Assembly (NCBI GenBank): GCA_024275895.1
Contig: JAJRYE010000086.1
Coordinates: 1 to 64,000 of the forward strand
Reading direction: 5' to 3'
From: Alphaproteobacteria bacterium
GTDB taxonomy: Bacteria; Pseudomonadota; Alphaproteobacteria; Rhizobiales; BM303
Length of the DNA stretch: 64,000 nt
Shown here: positions 10,170-19,847 of the stretch, piece by piece
How the letters are laid out: every line of letters starts with the position of its first letter
Position numbering within the stretch: position 1 is the stretch's first letter
Notes under the pieces: generated by a model
Databases searched by the model: none
Told to the model about the DNA's origin: nothing
What the model saw: only the letters and a program-made list of their open reading frames with translations
Translations under genes and position numbers: made by a program

Positions 10170-11204
10170 ATGACGGTTCTTAAAGGCAAACAGATCCAAT
10201 CCTTCCTCGCCAGTCCGGATCCGGGTATCAGCGGGATATTGATATATGGTCCAGACCGGGGCAGGGTCAGGGAACGGGCCAGGCAGATCGTGACATCCGT
10301 CCTTGGGGAAGAGGATGATCCGTTTTGCCTCACGGAACTGGGTCCGGCAAATTTGTCTTCGGACCCGGCCCTGCTGCGGGACGAATTGATGGCCATTCCG
10401 TTTCTGGGCAACAGAAAAATTGTCTGGCTGTGCGGCACGGATAAAAACTCAGAAAATATCATCCGGAAAACCATAAGGGATGAACGCACTCATCAGGCAT
10501 TACTTGTTATTGAATCACTTGCCCTTAAACCGTCATCGGCGCTGCGAAAGACATTTGAACAATCGCGGCATCTGGTTTCGGTTGCCTGTTTTGAAGATAA
10601 TGAAAAATCATTGGGGCAGGTTCTTGATGATGAACTGATGCGGATGAATCAGACCATCTCGCCAGAGGCCCGGACGCAGCTCATTTCACAACTGGGATCG
10701 GACCGGGCGCTATCGCGCAATGAAATTGAAAAACTGTGTTTATATGCCGGCAAGGGGCAACGGATTGAACTGACCGATATAGAGGCCATTTCAGGTGATA
10801 CATCCTCCCTGACCATGGACATGATTGCCGATAATGTCGGCAGCGGTAATGTTGATTCTCTTGACAAGGATTATCAGCGCGCCATTTCCAGCGGCATTCA
10901 ACCCACCTCAATCCTTCTCAACGTGACCCGCCATTTGAGCTGTCTCCACTTTGTCCTGGCAAGTGCGGCGCAGGGCCAGTCACGCCAATCCCTGCTGTTA
11001 CGCCTGCGGCCACCCGTTCATTTCAAACGCAAGGACGCGTTTGCCCGGCAATTGAACAGATGGAGTGAGCCGCAACTGAGAAAGGCGCTTGGTCTTTTAA
11101 GGGAGTCAGAACTCCAGAGCCGCACAGGCCACGCCGATCCGGCGACGCTCGTTAACCGTGCCTTGCTTCAGATCTCGACCCTGGCCTCACCCCGCCGCGG
11201 ATAA
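10170..11204 (+). CDS. holA: DNA polymerase III delta subunit
   Basis: 344 aa clamp-loader subunit that opens the beta clamp. It begins FLASPDPGISGILIYGPDRG, the degenerate P-loop region of delta, followed by the FLGNRKIVWL strand, an [16 protein letters not shown] motif and the helical C-terminal collar domain. Length is normal. Gene order after lptE supports the call. Confidence 0.93.
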   Translation: MTVLKGKQIQSFLASPDPGISGILIYGPDRGRVRERARQIVTSVLGEEDDPFCLTELGPANLSSDPALLRDELMAIPFLGNRKIVWLCGTDKNSENIIRKTIRDERTHQALLVIESLALKPSSALRKTFEQSRHLVSVACFEDNEKSLGQVLDDELMRMNQTISPEARTQLISQLGSDRALSRNEIEKLCLYAGKGQRIELTDIEAISGDTSSLTMDMIADNVGSGNVDSLDKDYQRAISSGIQPTSILLNVTRHLSCLHFVLASAAQGQSRQSLLLRLRPPVHFKRKDAFARQLNRWSEPQLRKALGLLRESELQSRTGHADPATLVNRALLQISTLASPRRG

Positions 11205-11234
11205 CCGGCCGTAATCATGCTAATCTGATCGGGA

Positions 11235-12125
11235 TTAAAACGCATCCGAATCGGGTTTGGTTGTCAGACGGCGGCAAATTTCATCGAGCTGCTCGAGGGT
11301 TTTATAAGAAATCCGCATTTCCCCGCCCCTGCTGCCCTTGTGCCGGATATCGACTTTAAGCCCGAGAGCCGTAGTCAGGTCATTTTCCAGTGCAAGCGTA
11401 TCGGTATCCTTTTGCGCCCTGGGCGTCTTTTTGGTTTTTGCCTTCCCGGGTTCTTTCACCAACCGCTCGGTTTGGCGCACATTCAAACCTTCCTGAACAA
11501 CCCGCAAGGCATCGGTCTCGGCATCAGCTGAAGCCAGCAGCGCCCGGGCATGCCCGGCGCTGAGAAGACCATCGGTAACAAAATCCTTGATTTTCCCGGG
11601 CAGCTTGAGCAGACGCAACGTATTGGTCAGATGCGGCCGGCTTTTGCCGATCGCCCGCGAGAGCTGCTCCTGGGTATAGCCAAACTCGTCAATCAGACGA
11701 CGATAGCCATTGGCCTCCTCCATGGCGTTCAAATCGGTTCTTTGCACATTTTCTATGATGGCGATTTCAAGCGCTTCGGCATCAGAGACATCGCGGCGAA
11801 TAACGGGCACTTCATGCAACTGCGCGTGTTGCGCCGCCCGCCAGCGCCGCTCGCCGGCGATAATTTCAAAATTCTTGTCGGAACCGGGCGCGCGCCGCAC
11901 CACAATCGGCTGTAACAAACCCTTTTCCCGGATCGAGTCCGCCAGCTCCTCGATATCCTCGGGATTGAAATTCTTTCTGGGATTGAGGCTGTTGGGTACG
12001 ATAAATTCGATAGGCACGCTCCGCAAACCTCTGGCGCGCTCCACGCTCTCATCTTCAGCATAATCATCGCCAAGCAGCGCCGCAAGGCCGCGGCCCAGTC
12101 TGTCTTTTACATGTTCATTAGCCAT
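11235..12125 (-). CDS. parB: Chromosome-partitioning protein ParB
   Basis: 296 aa CTPase/DNA-binding protein that loads at parS and spreads. N-terminal RGLAALLGD; CTP-binding boxes NPRKNF and AGERRWRAAQ with the GERR element; HTH DNA-binding domain around the EQLSRAIGKSRPHLTN segment; and a C-terminal dimerisation domain after a Lys-rich linker. It lies 84 bp downstream of parA. Two matching parS sites are nearby at 13645-13660 and 15653-15668. Confidence 0.98.
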   Translation of the reverse strand: MANEHVKDRLGRGLAALLGDDYAEDESVERARGLRSVPIEFIVPNSLNPRKNFNPEDIEELADSIREKGLLQPIVVRRAPGSDKNFEIIAGERRWRAAQHAQLHEVPVIRRDVSDAEALEIAIIENVQRTDLNAMEEANGYRRLIDEFGYTQEQLSRAIGKSRPHLTNTLRLLKLPGKIKDFVTDGLLSAGHARALLASADAETDALRVVQEGLNVRQTERLVKEPGKAKTKKTPRAQKDTDTLALENDLTTALGLKVDIRHKGSRGGEMRISYKTLEQLDEICRRLTTKPDSDAF

Positions 12126-12209
12126 TTGTTTTATCCTACAGCCTCAGCGGCGAATATATCGTGCCGGACATGAATCGATCTGCCGGAATAAACCGGCACT
12201 AAGATTTCC

Positions 12210-13055
12210 TCACGCCGCGCGCAGCGTTTTCTCCCGCTGGATAATTTCCGAGGCCAATTTGATATAGGCCTGTGAACCGGTACAGGTATGATCATAAAGC
12301 AGCGCCGGCTTACCGTATGACGGCGCCTCTGAAATTCTGACATTACGCGGTATAACCGTTTTATAAACCTTGTCCCCCAGATAGGCCCTGACATCATCTG
12401 CCACCTGCCCCGAAAGATTATTTCGCTTATCAAACATTGTCAGGATGATGCCATGAATATCCAGATCGGGGTTCAGGGTATTGCGCACGCGCTCCACCGT
12501 GCGCAACAGCTGGCTCAAACCCTCCAGGGCAAAGAACTCGCATTGAAGCGGAACCAGAACCGAGCTCGCCGCCGCCAGTGCATTGATGGTGAGCAAATTG
12601 AGCGAAGGCGGGCAGTCAACCAGAATATATGAGTAGTTACGTTCATGAATCGAATTCGCCTTGCCTTCAACCAGCCGGGCTATGGCGTCTTTAAGGCGAT
12701 AAGTCCGCCGCGCCGCCTCCGAAAGCTCCAGCTCCGCGCCGAGCAAATCCAGAGTGGAGGGGGCAACATGCAAACGCGGTATGCCCGTCTCGACAATTGC
12801 CTGCGACAGCGGCTTTCTGCCCATCATGACATCATAAGTTGAATGTTTGCGTTTTGATCTGTCAAGACCAAGCCCGGTACTGGCGTTCCCCTGCGGATCA
12901 AGATCAATGATCAGTACATTTTCTTCAACAGCGGCGAGCGCCGTCCCCAGATTGATCGCCGTTGTCGTCTTGCCAACACCGCCCTTTTGATTGGCCAGAG
13001 TCAGTATTCTGGGGGTTTTGGCCGTTTTGCGGCGAAGCTTTCCCAAATTAAACAT
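12210..13055 (-). CDS. parA: Chromosome-partitioning ATPase ParA
   Basis: 281 aa deviant-Walker ATPase that moves ParB-parS complexes. Walker A is KGGVGKTTT near residue 27, Walker A' is DLDPQGNAS and Walker B is VDCPPSL. ATG 13055 is chosen because GGAAAAG lies 6 nt upstream, although it overlaps the rsmG stop by 8 bp; in-frame starts at 13079 and 13088 are possible but weaker. The order parB-parA-rsmG-mnmG is the usual origin-proximal cluster. Confidence 0.97.
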   Translation of the reverse strand: MFNLGKLRRKTAKTPRILTLANQKGGVGKTTTAINLGTALAAVEENVLIIDLDPQGNASTGLGLDRSKRKHSTYDVMMGRKPLSQAIVETGIPRLHVAPSTLDLLGAELELSEAARRTYRLKDAIARLVEGKANSIHERNYSYILVDCPPSLNLLTINALAAASSVLVPLQCEFFALEGLSQLLRTVERVRNTLNPDLDIHGIILTMFDKRNNLSGQVADDVRAYLGDKVYKTVIPRNVRISEAPSYGKPALLYDHTCTGSQAYIKLASEIIQREKTLRAA

Positions 13056-13713
13056 GATGTTCTTTTCCGGATCTTGCATGGATATCACTCACGACCAGAA
13101 TTTTCCCGTTTGGATCCGTCCGGCTTGGGTGAATTTGAGCCGTAATATTCCAACATTTAGAGGCCCGGGTCAATTCTTCATCTACATATTGTCCCTTTAG
13201 AAACAAACAGCGGCTGTTTATCCCCAGAAAAGGCTGCACAAAACCCAGCAGCTTATCCAAAGGCGCCAGCGCTCTGGCGGTGAGAATATCCACTTTAATC
13301 TCACCGGGTCTGAAACTCTCTATCCTGCGGTTTAAAACCTCGACCCTGATATCGGTCACACGGGCCGCCTCACGTAAAAAGGCGCATTTTTTACCATTGC
13401 TTTCAATCAGCGTGAATCTGGCATCCGGCCACTCATGAAGCGCCATGGCCAGAATCAGACCAGGAAAACCGGCACCGGACCCGATATCAAGAAATGAAGT
13501 GGCCCCGGTCGGAATAAAATCCAGCAATTGCAACGAATCCGCGATATGACGTTGACGCAAGCGTTGTATCTCACCTGCACCGACAAGATTCATGTGACTG
13601 TTCCACTTAAAGAGCAATTCGATAAATCGCTCTAGTCTCGCCTCTGTTTCACGTGAAACATCGGGAATCGGGCAGGGCGCATTCCCGGAAGGATTAATTT
13701 TCATTTCTGACAT
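13048..13713 (-). CDS. rsmG: 16S rRNA m7G527 methyltransferase RsmG (GidB)
   Basis: 221 aa SAM-dependent methyltransferase. The SAM motif is [11 protein letters not shown], with the N-terminal WNSHMNLVG element typical of RsmG. Its 5' end includes codons for DVSRET, which overlie a perfect parS site, a frequent arrangement in bacteria. The start overlaps the mnmG end by 13 bp and the stop overlaps parA, so translation is probably coupled. Confidence 0.97.
   Translation of the reverse strand: MSEMKINPSGNAPCPIPDVSRETEARLERFIELLFKWNSHMNLVGAGEIQRLRQRHIADSLQLLDFIPTGATSFLDIGSGAGFPGLILAMALHEWPDARFTLIESNGKKCAFLREAARVTDIRVEVLNRRIESFRPGEIKVDILTARALAPLDKLLGFVQPFLGINSRCLFLKGQYVDEELTRASKCWNITAQIHPSRTDPNGKILVVSDIHARSGKEHHV
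13645..13660. promoter_or_regulatory. parS site 1 (within rsmG)
   Basis: TGTTTCACGTGAAACA, a perfect 16-bp palindrome identical to the bacterial chromosomal parS consensus. It lies inside the 5' part of rsmG, 1.5 kb from parB. It is the expected ParB loading site. Confidence 0.96.
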
Positions 13714-15578
13714 GAATCGATCTTTTTCACATACCGTAACAACAAGGTAACAGCCGCCGGAGTCATACCATCAATTCTCGAAGCCTGACCCAGCGTTTGC
13801 GGCTGCACCTCAATAAGTTTTCCCCGTATCTCGGACGATAAACCCGATATCTGATTATAATCAATAGCGCCGTCCAAAATCAGGTTCTCCTCCTTGCGAA
13901 AGGCATTGATCTCATCCTTTTGCCGTTCAAGATAAACTGAGTATTTAGCATCGATCTGCAATTGCTCCGAGATTACGGGATCAAATTGTTTAATCTGTGG
14001 CCAGATACGGCTCAGTTTTTCCCAGCCTATTTCTGGATAAGATAAATATTCAAGCGCTGTCCGCCGAACCCCGTCCATGGCAACCTGGATTCCGAAATGT
14101 CTGGCTTCATTGGGCGTCATTGTTAGTTCGGAACATAACCGGCGCGCCGACTTCAGTTTTTCAATTTTCTCCAAATAGCAGACATTCCTGCTATGGCCTA
14201 TACACCCGGCGGCCATACCTTTGGCGTGAAGCCTCTGATCTGCGTTATCAGCCCTGAGGCTTAACCTGTACTCGGCTCTTGATGTGAACATCCGGTAGGG
14301 CTCGGTAATCCCGCGTATAACCATATCATCGATCATAACCCCTATATACGCATCGCCACGATCTAGTATAAACGGCTCCAGTGCCGTGCATAATCTTGCT
14401 GCATTGATGCCGGCAACAAGCCCCTGGGCCGCCGCTTCCTCATAGCCTGTTGTGCCGTTAATCTGTCCGGCCAGAAATAATCCCCCGATTTGCTTTGTTT
14501 CCAGGGAGTGAAGCAATGATCTGGGATCAATATAGTCATATTCTATCGCGTAACCCGGCCTGAGTATTTTGGCATTCTCCAGACCTGCGATCGTATGAAT
14601 GAATTCTTGCTGCAGTTTTTGCGGCATGGAGGTCGATATACCGTTGGGATAAACCGTATCATCGTCAAGCCCTTCGGGTTCAAGAAATATCTGATGGCTG
14701 GATTTATCGGCAAAACGCAAAACCTTGTCTTCAATAGATGGGCAGTACCTTGGCCCGCGCGATCCGATCTGGCCCGAATATATCGGTGCCGAATCGAGGT
14801 TTGATTTAATGATCTCATGTGTATCCGGATTCGTTTGGGTCAAAAAGCAAGAGATTTGCGCCGTGGTGATTTTCCGGGTTAAAAAGGAAAAAGGCACCGG
14901 TGGCGTATCGCCCTTTTGTTCTTTCAGAATATCCCAGTTGATACTGCGCCCAGATAATCTTGCCGGCGTTCCGGTTTTCAAACGCCCCAGCGGAAATTGC
15001 GCCTCATGAAGCGACTTTGCCAGTCCTAGAGCCGGTTCGGCTCCGAATCGTCCGGCCGGCCATGACTTGTCACCGATATGAATAACACCGCGTAAAAAGG
15101 TTCCGGTAGTAAGCACAACACTGCGCGTGGGCAAAAAACATCCATCCTTCAAGCTGATTCCGGTAATGTTAGCGTTCTTGATCTCAAGGTTTTCTGCACT
15201 ACCTTCAACCAGATCAAGATTTCCAATATCCTGAAGACTCTTCAGCATGGCCTGCCGGTAGAGCTTCCTGTCACTTTGTGCCCGCGGTCCCCTGACGGCT
15301 GGTCCCTTTCTCTTGTTCAATATTCTGAATTGAATGCCCGACATATCAGCGACCCGGCCCATCAAACCATCAAGCGCATCAATTTCACGCACCAGATGCC
15401 CTTTACCCAGCCCGCCAATGGCCGGATTGCACGACATTTCTCCTATTGTCGCCAGATCATGCGTAATCATGGCCGTCCTGGCGCCAAGCCTCGCTGCAGC
15501 TGCAGCGGCCTCGCAGCCGGCCTGGCCACCTCCGACAACCACAACATCGTAGGAATATGCAGATTTCACCGTTATCAT
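13701..15578 (-). CDS. mnmG: tRNA uridine-34 carboxymethylaminomethyl enzyme MnmG (GidA)
   Basis: 625 aa FAD enzyme that with MnmE modifies wobble U34. FAD motif [16 protein letters not shown] at the N-terminus, [14 protein letters not shown], the [10 protein letters not shown] signature and the [16 protein letters not shown] segment are all present. ATG 15578 is preferred; a TTG at 15599 would add seven residues of non-family sequence. Convergent overlaps with rsmG and 90 bp from mnmE mark a co-oriented cluster. Confidence 0.97.
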   Translation of the reverse strand: MITVKSAYSYDVVVVGGGQAGCEAAAAAARLGARTAMITHDLATIGEMSCNPAIGGLGKGHLVREIDALDGLMGRVADMSGIQFRILNKRKGPAVRGPRAQSDRKLYRQAMLKSLQDIGNLDLVEGSAENLEIKNANITGISLKDGCFLPTRSVVLTTGTFLRGVIHIGDKSWPAGRFGAEPALGLAKSLHEAQFPLGRLKTGTPARLSGRSINWDILKEQKGDTPPVPFSFLTRKITTAQISCFLTQTNPDTHEIIKSNLDSAPIYSGQIGSRGPRYCPSIEDKVLRFADKSSHQIFLEPEGLDDDTVYPNGISTSMPQKLQQEFIHTIAGLENAKILRPGYAIEYDYIDPRSLLHSLETKQIGGLFLAGQINGTTGYEEAAAQGLVAGINAARLCTALEPFILDRGDAYIGVMIDDMVIRGITEPYRMFTSRAEYRLSLRADNADQRLHAKGMAAGCIGHSRNVCYLEKIEKLKSARRLCSELTMTPNEARHFGIQVAMDGVRRTALEYLSYPEIGWEKLSRIWPQIKQFDPVISEQLQIDAKYSVYLERQKDEINAFRKEENLILDGAIDYNQISGLSSEIRGKLIEVQPQTLGQASRIDGMTPAAVTLLLRYVKKIDSCQK

Positions 15579-15652
15579 TTTCCTATGATTGGCGTTCAAG
15601 ATTTAATCTTCTGACTGTATAATCTACTGAGAATATCTTTTCGGGGTCGAAA

Positions 15653-15668
15653 TGTTTCACGTGAAACA
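15653..15668. promoter_or_regulatory. parS site 2 (mnmG-mnmE spacer)
   Basis: A second perfect TGTTTCACGTGAAACA palindrome, immediately next to the mnmE stop codon (15669-15671). It is 2.0 kb from site 1 and about 5.3 kb from the presumed origin. A parS pair this close to the origin fits ParB-dependent origin segregation. Confidence 0.96.
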
Positions 15669-17006
15669 TTATTTTCCAATGCAGAATTCAGCAAAAACCA
15701 CATCCAGAATCTCCTCAACGCCCACCTTGCCGATGATCACCCCTATTTTATCTATGGCAATTCTGATCATTTCTACTTTCAGGTCGAATTGCTCATCGGT
15801 AAATTCCCGAGCCTGTTTTATCGCCTCAACACATTGCTGCAAATATAATTTATGTCTTTGCCTGATGACAACGGAATCTATTCCGCTTTGCAAACCCGCA
15901 CTGGCTTTTTCAGCCAAATGATTCAGCAATTTCTCAATCCCCTGACCGGTTTTCGCCGATATGTAAAACTCACCTTGTGTTTCTTGCATTTCTCCCAGAT
16001 CAATTTTATTCCAGACTATCAAGGTCTCAACCTTGTCGAATATTCCATCCAGCGGCATTTTGATTCCGGAGGAAAATCGATCCTTGATATGCAGCACCAG
16101 ATCAGCTTTGCTGATTTCGCTAACCGCCCGCTTGATGCCCTCCTTTTCAATATCCTCCTTGCTCTTTCTCAAACCTGCTGTATCACTGACAAGTACTGGC
16201 ATTCCCAACAGATCGAGTTGAACCTGCAGGACATCTCGTGTTGTTCCTGGTTGATCGGAAACAATGGCAACGTTCCTTCGCGCCAGAGTATTGAGCAAAG
16301 TTGATTTTCCGGCATTGACATCCCCCGCCAGAACAATACGAAAGCCGCTTCTTAATCTCTCACCATGAATCGCCGTGTTAAGCGATTGCTCTATCTCATC
16401 GGTAAGATGTTGTAATTTCGTATCAATTTTGGCGTTCAAATCATCACTCAGTTCTTCTTCTGAAAAATCTATGCTGGCTTCCATAAAGGCCAGTAAACTT
16501 TTTAAATCCTCGCGCCATATGCCATATTGCCGGCTCCCAAAGCCCTGATAGTGTTTTAACGCCAGTTCAATTTGCGATTCGGTTTCCGCATGGATAAGAT
16601 CCGAAAGCGCTTCTATCTCCGTTAAATCCATTTTTTGATTTAAAAAGGCCCGCCGGGTGAATACTCCCGGATCAGCGGGAACCAATCCTTCATATTTCAT
16701 CAACTCGGTGAACAAAAGACGCGTCACCGCCAAACTGCCATGAACATGAAATTCAACAACATCTTCACCCGTATAGCTGGACGGAGCCGGAAACCACAAA
16801 ACCAGCGCTTCATCAATGATTTTATCCGACCCATACCGGCGAAGATTCCTCAACGCGGCATATCTCGGCTTCGGAACACCGCCCGTCATTCCGGTTAAAA
16901 CCTGCCGGCAATGAGGCCCAGAGAGCCTGACAACGTGAATTCCGGCCACACCCTTTCCCGAAGCAACGGCAAAAACCGTCTTGCCTTCTTGTGCTCCTAT
17001 GATCAT
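15669..17006 (-). CDS. mnmE: tRNA modification GTPase MnmE (TrmE)
   Basis: 445 aa. N-terminal tetrahydrofolate-binding domain, helical domain, then an inserted G domain with P-loop AGDVNAGKSTLL near residue 226, switch region PGTTRD, DTAGLR and NKID. It ends in CIGK, the conserved C-terminal Cys motif. It works with MnmG on U34 of tRNA. Base composition is more AT-rich than the 25-60 kb part of the window, as for several genes close to the origin. Confidence 0.97.
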   Translation of the reverse strand: MIIGAQEGKTVFAVASGKGVAGIHVVRLSGPHCRQVLTGMTGGVPKPRYAALRNLRRYGSDKIIDEALVLWFPAPSSYTGEDVVEFHVHGSLAVTRLLFTELMKYEGLVPADPGVFTRRAFLNQKMDLTEIEALSDLIHAETESQIELALKHYQGFGSRQYGIWREDLKSLLAFMEASIDFSEEELSDDLNAKIDTKLQHLTDEIEQSLNTAIHGERLRSGFRIVLAGDVNAGKSTLLNTLARRNVAIVSDQPGTTRDVLQVQLDLLGMPVLVSDTAGLRKSKEDIEKEGIKRAVSEISKADLVLHIKDRFSSGIKMPLDGIFDKVETLIVWNKIDLGEMQETQGEFYISAKTGQGIEKLLNHLAEKASAGLQSGIDSVVIRQRHKLYLQQCVEAIKQAREFTDEQFDLKVEMIRIAIDKIGVIIGKVGVEEILDVVFAEFCIGK

Positions 17007-17154
17007 TCTGCTCTCTTGTTCTGCCTATTCAAACCGGTATCATTACGCTTGTGAATCAAAGTCAATTTATTTAGATCGTTTCTAAATAATATTGAATTAG
17101 GCCAATTCCTGCATATGTTAGTGCAGTATCTGTGTTTAACCGAAGGAAATCAAA

Positions 17155-17856
17155 ATGGGAATTGAAATTGATATAGCCTGTCCCGATCGAACATTCATGG
17201 GCTATCTTTCCATGCCCGAACATAAAGTCGGACCCGGCGTTGTTCTCCTTCATGACAAATTTGGTATTGATGCCGTTCTTCGCTCCAGAGCCGATGTCCT
17301 GTCCCGGAGGCTTAATGTCTTTGTCCTTGTCCCGGATTTGTTCTGGCGCCAGCAGCCTTGTGTAAACCTGAATGCCTTATCGGAGAAAGATCAGGTAAAG
17401 GCCAACACATTGCAAAACAACTTTGATTTTGAAACCGGAAGTACGGATACACACGATTCCATAATCGCCCTGCGCGAGATCGGGGGTTGCACCGGCCGCG
17501 TCGGCATTCTTGGATACGGCCTTGGCGGCCGCCTTGCGTTTATGGCCTCGGCCCGCAGCGATATAAATGCCTCTGTCAGCTATTACGGCACCGGAATCGA
17601 AAAACATCTTGCCGAGGCCATCAAGATAACAAATCCTCTTCTGCTGCACTTTGCCGCCAAAGACGAGCCCGGCGGCAGTGCTACCAGAGAGAATATCCTC
17701 ACATCGCTAAAAGACTATTTTATGATTACCCATCATATTTATCACGATTGCCGCCATGGTTTTGCCCGCCCCGGCATTTCAGTATTTGATGCTGAAAATG
17801 CCCGGCTTGCCGACAAGCGCTCGGAAGAGTTTCTCGCCGCCAATCTGGCTTTTTAA
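17155..17856 (+). CDS. Dienelactone hydrolase-family protein lacking the Cys nucleophile
   Basis: 233 aa alpha/beta-hydrolase. The size and layout match dienelactone hydrolase: VVLLHDKFG near residue 30, nucleophile elbow GYGLGG at 120-125, Asp170 in AAKDEP and His201 in CRHGFARPG. In the family the elbow reads G-Y-C-L-G-G, so position 122 should be the catalytic Cys but is Gly (codon GGC, 17518-17520). The Asp and His sit where the triad needs them. It may be a non-hydrolytic or altered-mechanism member. It starts after a CGAAGGAAA ribosome site, between mnmE and rho. Confidence 0.85.
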   Translation: MGIEIDIACPDRTFMGYLSMPEHKVGPGVVLLHDKFGIDAVLRSRADVLSRRLNVFVLVPDLFWRQQPCVNLNALSEKDQVKANTLQNNFDFETGSTDTHDSIIALREIGGCTGRVGILGYGLGGRLAFMASARSDINASVSYYGTGIEKHLAEAIKITNPLLLHFAAKDEPGGSATRENILTSLKDYFMITHHIYHDCRHGFARPGISVFDAENARLADKRSEEFLAANLAF

Positions 17857-17956
17857 TATTTTTTTTCATCACCGAAAATCGTCCGGTACTGTACTATCAC
17901 GGTGATTACGCGCTCGAATCGAATTTACAACCTTTCTGCAACATATCAGTACTGGT

Positions 17957-19222
17957 CTATGTGTTCATCGAGTCGAAAAATTCTTTGTTGTTTTTGGTCT
18001 GGGAGAGTTTATCGAGCAGGAACTCAATGGCGTCAACCGTTCCCATCGGATTGAGAATCCGCCGCAGGACATACATCTTCTTCAGAACATCCGCTTCAAC
18101 GATCAGTTCTTCTTTTCTCGTTCCCGAGCGTAAAATATCCATCGACGGGAAAACCCGTTTATCGGCGCATTTGCGGTCCAGTATAATTTCCGAGTTGCCG
18201 GTCCCCTTGAATTCTTCGAAAATCACCTCGTCCATACGGCTGCCGGTATCGATAAGCGCTGTTGAGACGATAGTCAGTGATCCGCCTTCCTCGATGTTTC
18301 GCGCCGCGCCAAAAAAGCGTTTTGGTCTTTGCAGCGCATTGGCGTCCACACCGCCCGTGAGCACTTTTCCCGATGACGGCACCACTGTATTATAAGCCCG
18401 TCCCAGCCTGGTGATTGAGTCCAGCAAGATGACAACATCGCGCCCATGCTCCACCAGACGCTTTGCTTTTTCGATCACCATCTCCGCCACCTGCACATGC
18501 CGTGTCGCCGGTTCATCAAATGTCGAGCTGACAACCTCGCCCATAACCGAGCGCTGCATATCCGTGACCTCTTCTGGTCGTTCATCGATAAGAAGAACGA
18601 TCAGATAGCATTCAGGATGATTTCTGGTCACGCTATGGGCGATATTTTGCAGCAAAACCGTTTTGCCGGTTCGCGGCGGGGCAACTATAAGAGCGCGCTG
18701 CCCCTTGCCAAGCGGCGCAACAATATCAATAACCCGCGAACTTCTGTCTTTTAGCTCCGGATCATCAACTTCCATATACAAACGTTCATCAGGATAAAGC
18801 GGCGTAAGATTATCGAAATGAATTTTGTGGCGCGCTTTTTCCTTATCATCAAAGTTGATCTTATTCACCTGCAGCAGGGCAAAATACCGCTCGCCTTCAC
18901 GTGGCGACCGTATAGGCCCCTCGATGGTATCACCGGTTTTGAGATTAAATTTCCTGATCTGCGAGGGCGAGACATAAATGTCATCAGGCCCCGGGAGATA
19001 ATTGGCATCGGGTGAGCGCAAAAATCCAAATCCGTCCTGCAACACCTCGACCACGCCTTCACCTATTATTTCAATTCTTTTTTCCGCCAGTTCCTTCAGG
19101 ATCGCGAACATCAATTCTTGTTTTAACAACGCACTGGCGTTTTCAACATCTTGTTCTTCAGCGAATATCAACAGCTCTGTTGGCGATTTCTCTTTAAGAT
19201 CCTGTAATTTGATCTGTTCCAT
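17957..19222 (-). CDS. rho: Transcription termination factor Rho
   Basis: 421 aa hexameric RNA helicase. N-terminal RNA-binding cold-shock-like domain with [12 protein letters not shown], then the RecA-type ATPase: Walker [12 protein letters not shown] near residue 180, the ERPEEVTDM catalytic Glu region, Walker [12 protein letters not shown] and the Q/R-loop segment [17 protein letters not shown]. Full length. A gene next to the origin cluster in many alphaproteobacteria. Confidence 0.98.
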   Translation of the reverse strand: MEQIKLQDLKEKSPTELLIFAEEQDVENASALLKQELMFAILKELAEKRIEIIGEGVVEVLQDGFGFLRSPDANYLPGPDDIYVSPSQIRKFNLKTGDTIEGPIRSPREGERYFALLQVNKINFDDKEKARHKIHFDNLTPLYPDERLYMEVDDPELKDRSSRVIDIVAPLGKGQRALIVAPPRTGKTVLLQNIAHSVTRNHPECYLIVLLIDERPEEVTDMQRSVMGEVVSSTFDEPATRHVQVAEMVIEKAKRLVEHGRDVVILLDSITRLGRAYNTVVPSSGKVLTGGVDANALQRPKRFFGAARNIEEGGSLTIVSTALIDTGSRMDEVIFEEFKGTGNSEIILDRKCADKRVFPSMDILRSGTRKEELIVEADVLKKMYVLRRILNPMGTVDAIEFLLDKLSQTKNNKEFFDSMNT

Positions 19223-19393
19223 AAAATCAGCTCCTCTTCATCCGCTCTGGTTCACAATCGCAATGCTGTGAATACCGCTCTGCACTCTGGATGGATATTA
19301 GATAAGATATAGTCTTGGAAAAAAGGACATCTCCCGCGGACGCGGTGCCTCGATTGATAACAGATTGTTTCAGGCCTGAAAAGCCATCAATCC

Positions 19394-19846
19394 TTAAAAA
19401 GGTCTCACAATGACCAAAATCACAATGACGATCATGAGCAGTGTCGGAATTTCGTTTATATACCGGAAAAATTTTTCCGAATGTTGATTCCGGTTTTTTT
19501 GAAATAATGTAACTTGTTTTCCCAGATAAAAATGGAATATTGTAATCAAAACAACAAGAACAATCTTGATATGAAACCAGATATCAGTTTGGAAATCAAT
19601 AATACCCGGAGTTAACAGACATAATAATCCAAATAACCACATTAAAAATAATGCTGGATGCATAATATAATTGTATAATTTATATTCCATTATTTTAAAT
19701 TTACCACTGGATAGTTCAGTGTTATCTTTTTGGCTGTGATATACAAATAGTCTTGGAAGATAAAAAATACCGGACATCCATGCAATCATACTTATGACAT
19801 GCAGTGCCTTGGTCCAAGGATATAGTTCACCTAGAATATCAAACAT
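19394..19846 (-). CDS. hemJ: HemJ-type protoporphyrinogen oxidase (CopD/UPF0093 family)
   Basis: 150 aa membrane protein with four predicted helices. His in the WTKALHVISMIAWMSG helix and in a later HPALFLMWLFG helix match the conserved heme-ligand pattern of HemJ, which oxidises protoporphyrinogen IX. The adjacent hemE (one base upstream) supports a tetrapyrrole role. The gene is strikingly AT-rich compared with its neighbours, with long runs of A and T in codons. Confidence 0.85.
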   Translation of the reverse strand: MFDILGELYPWTKALHVISMIAWMSGIFYLPRLFVYHSQKDNTELSSGKFKIMEYKLYNYIMHPALFLMWLFGLLCLLTPGIIDFQTDIWFHIKIVLVVLITIFHFYLGKQVTLFQKNRNQHSEKFFRYINEIPTLLMIVIVILVIVRPF

Positions 19847-19847
19847 T

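Noticed and set aside
17868-17906. ATCACCG/CGGTGAT inverted repeat between the hydrolase and rho
   Set aside because: The spacing is 25 nt and the T-run lies on the wrong side for either gene, so it does not fit a terminator.
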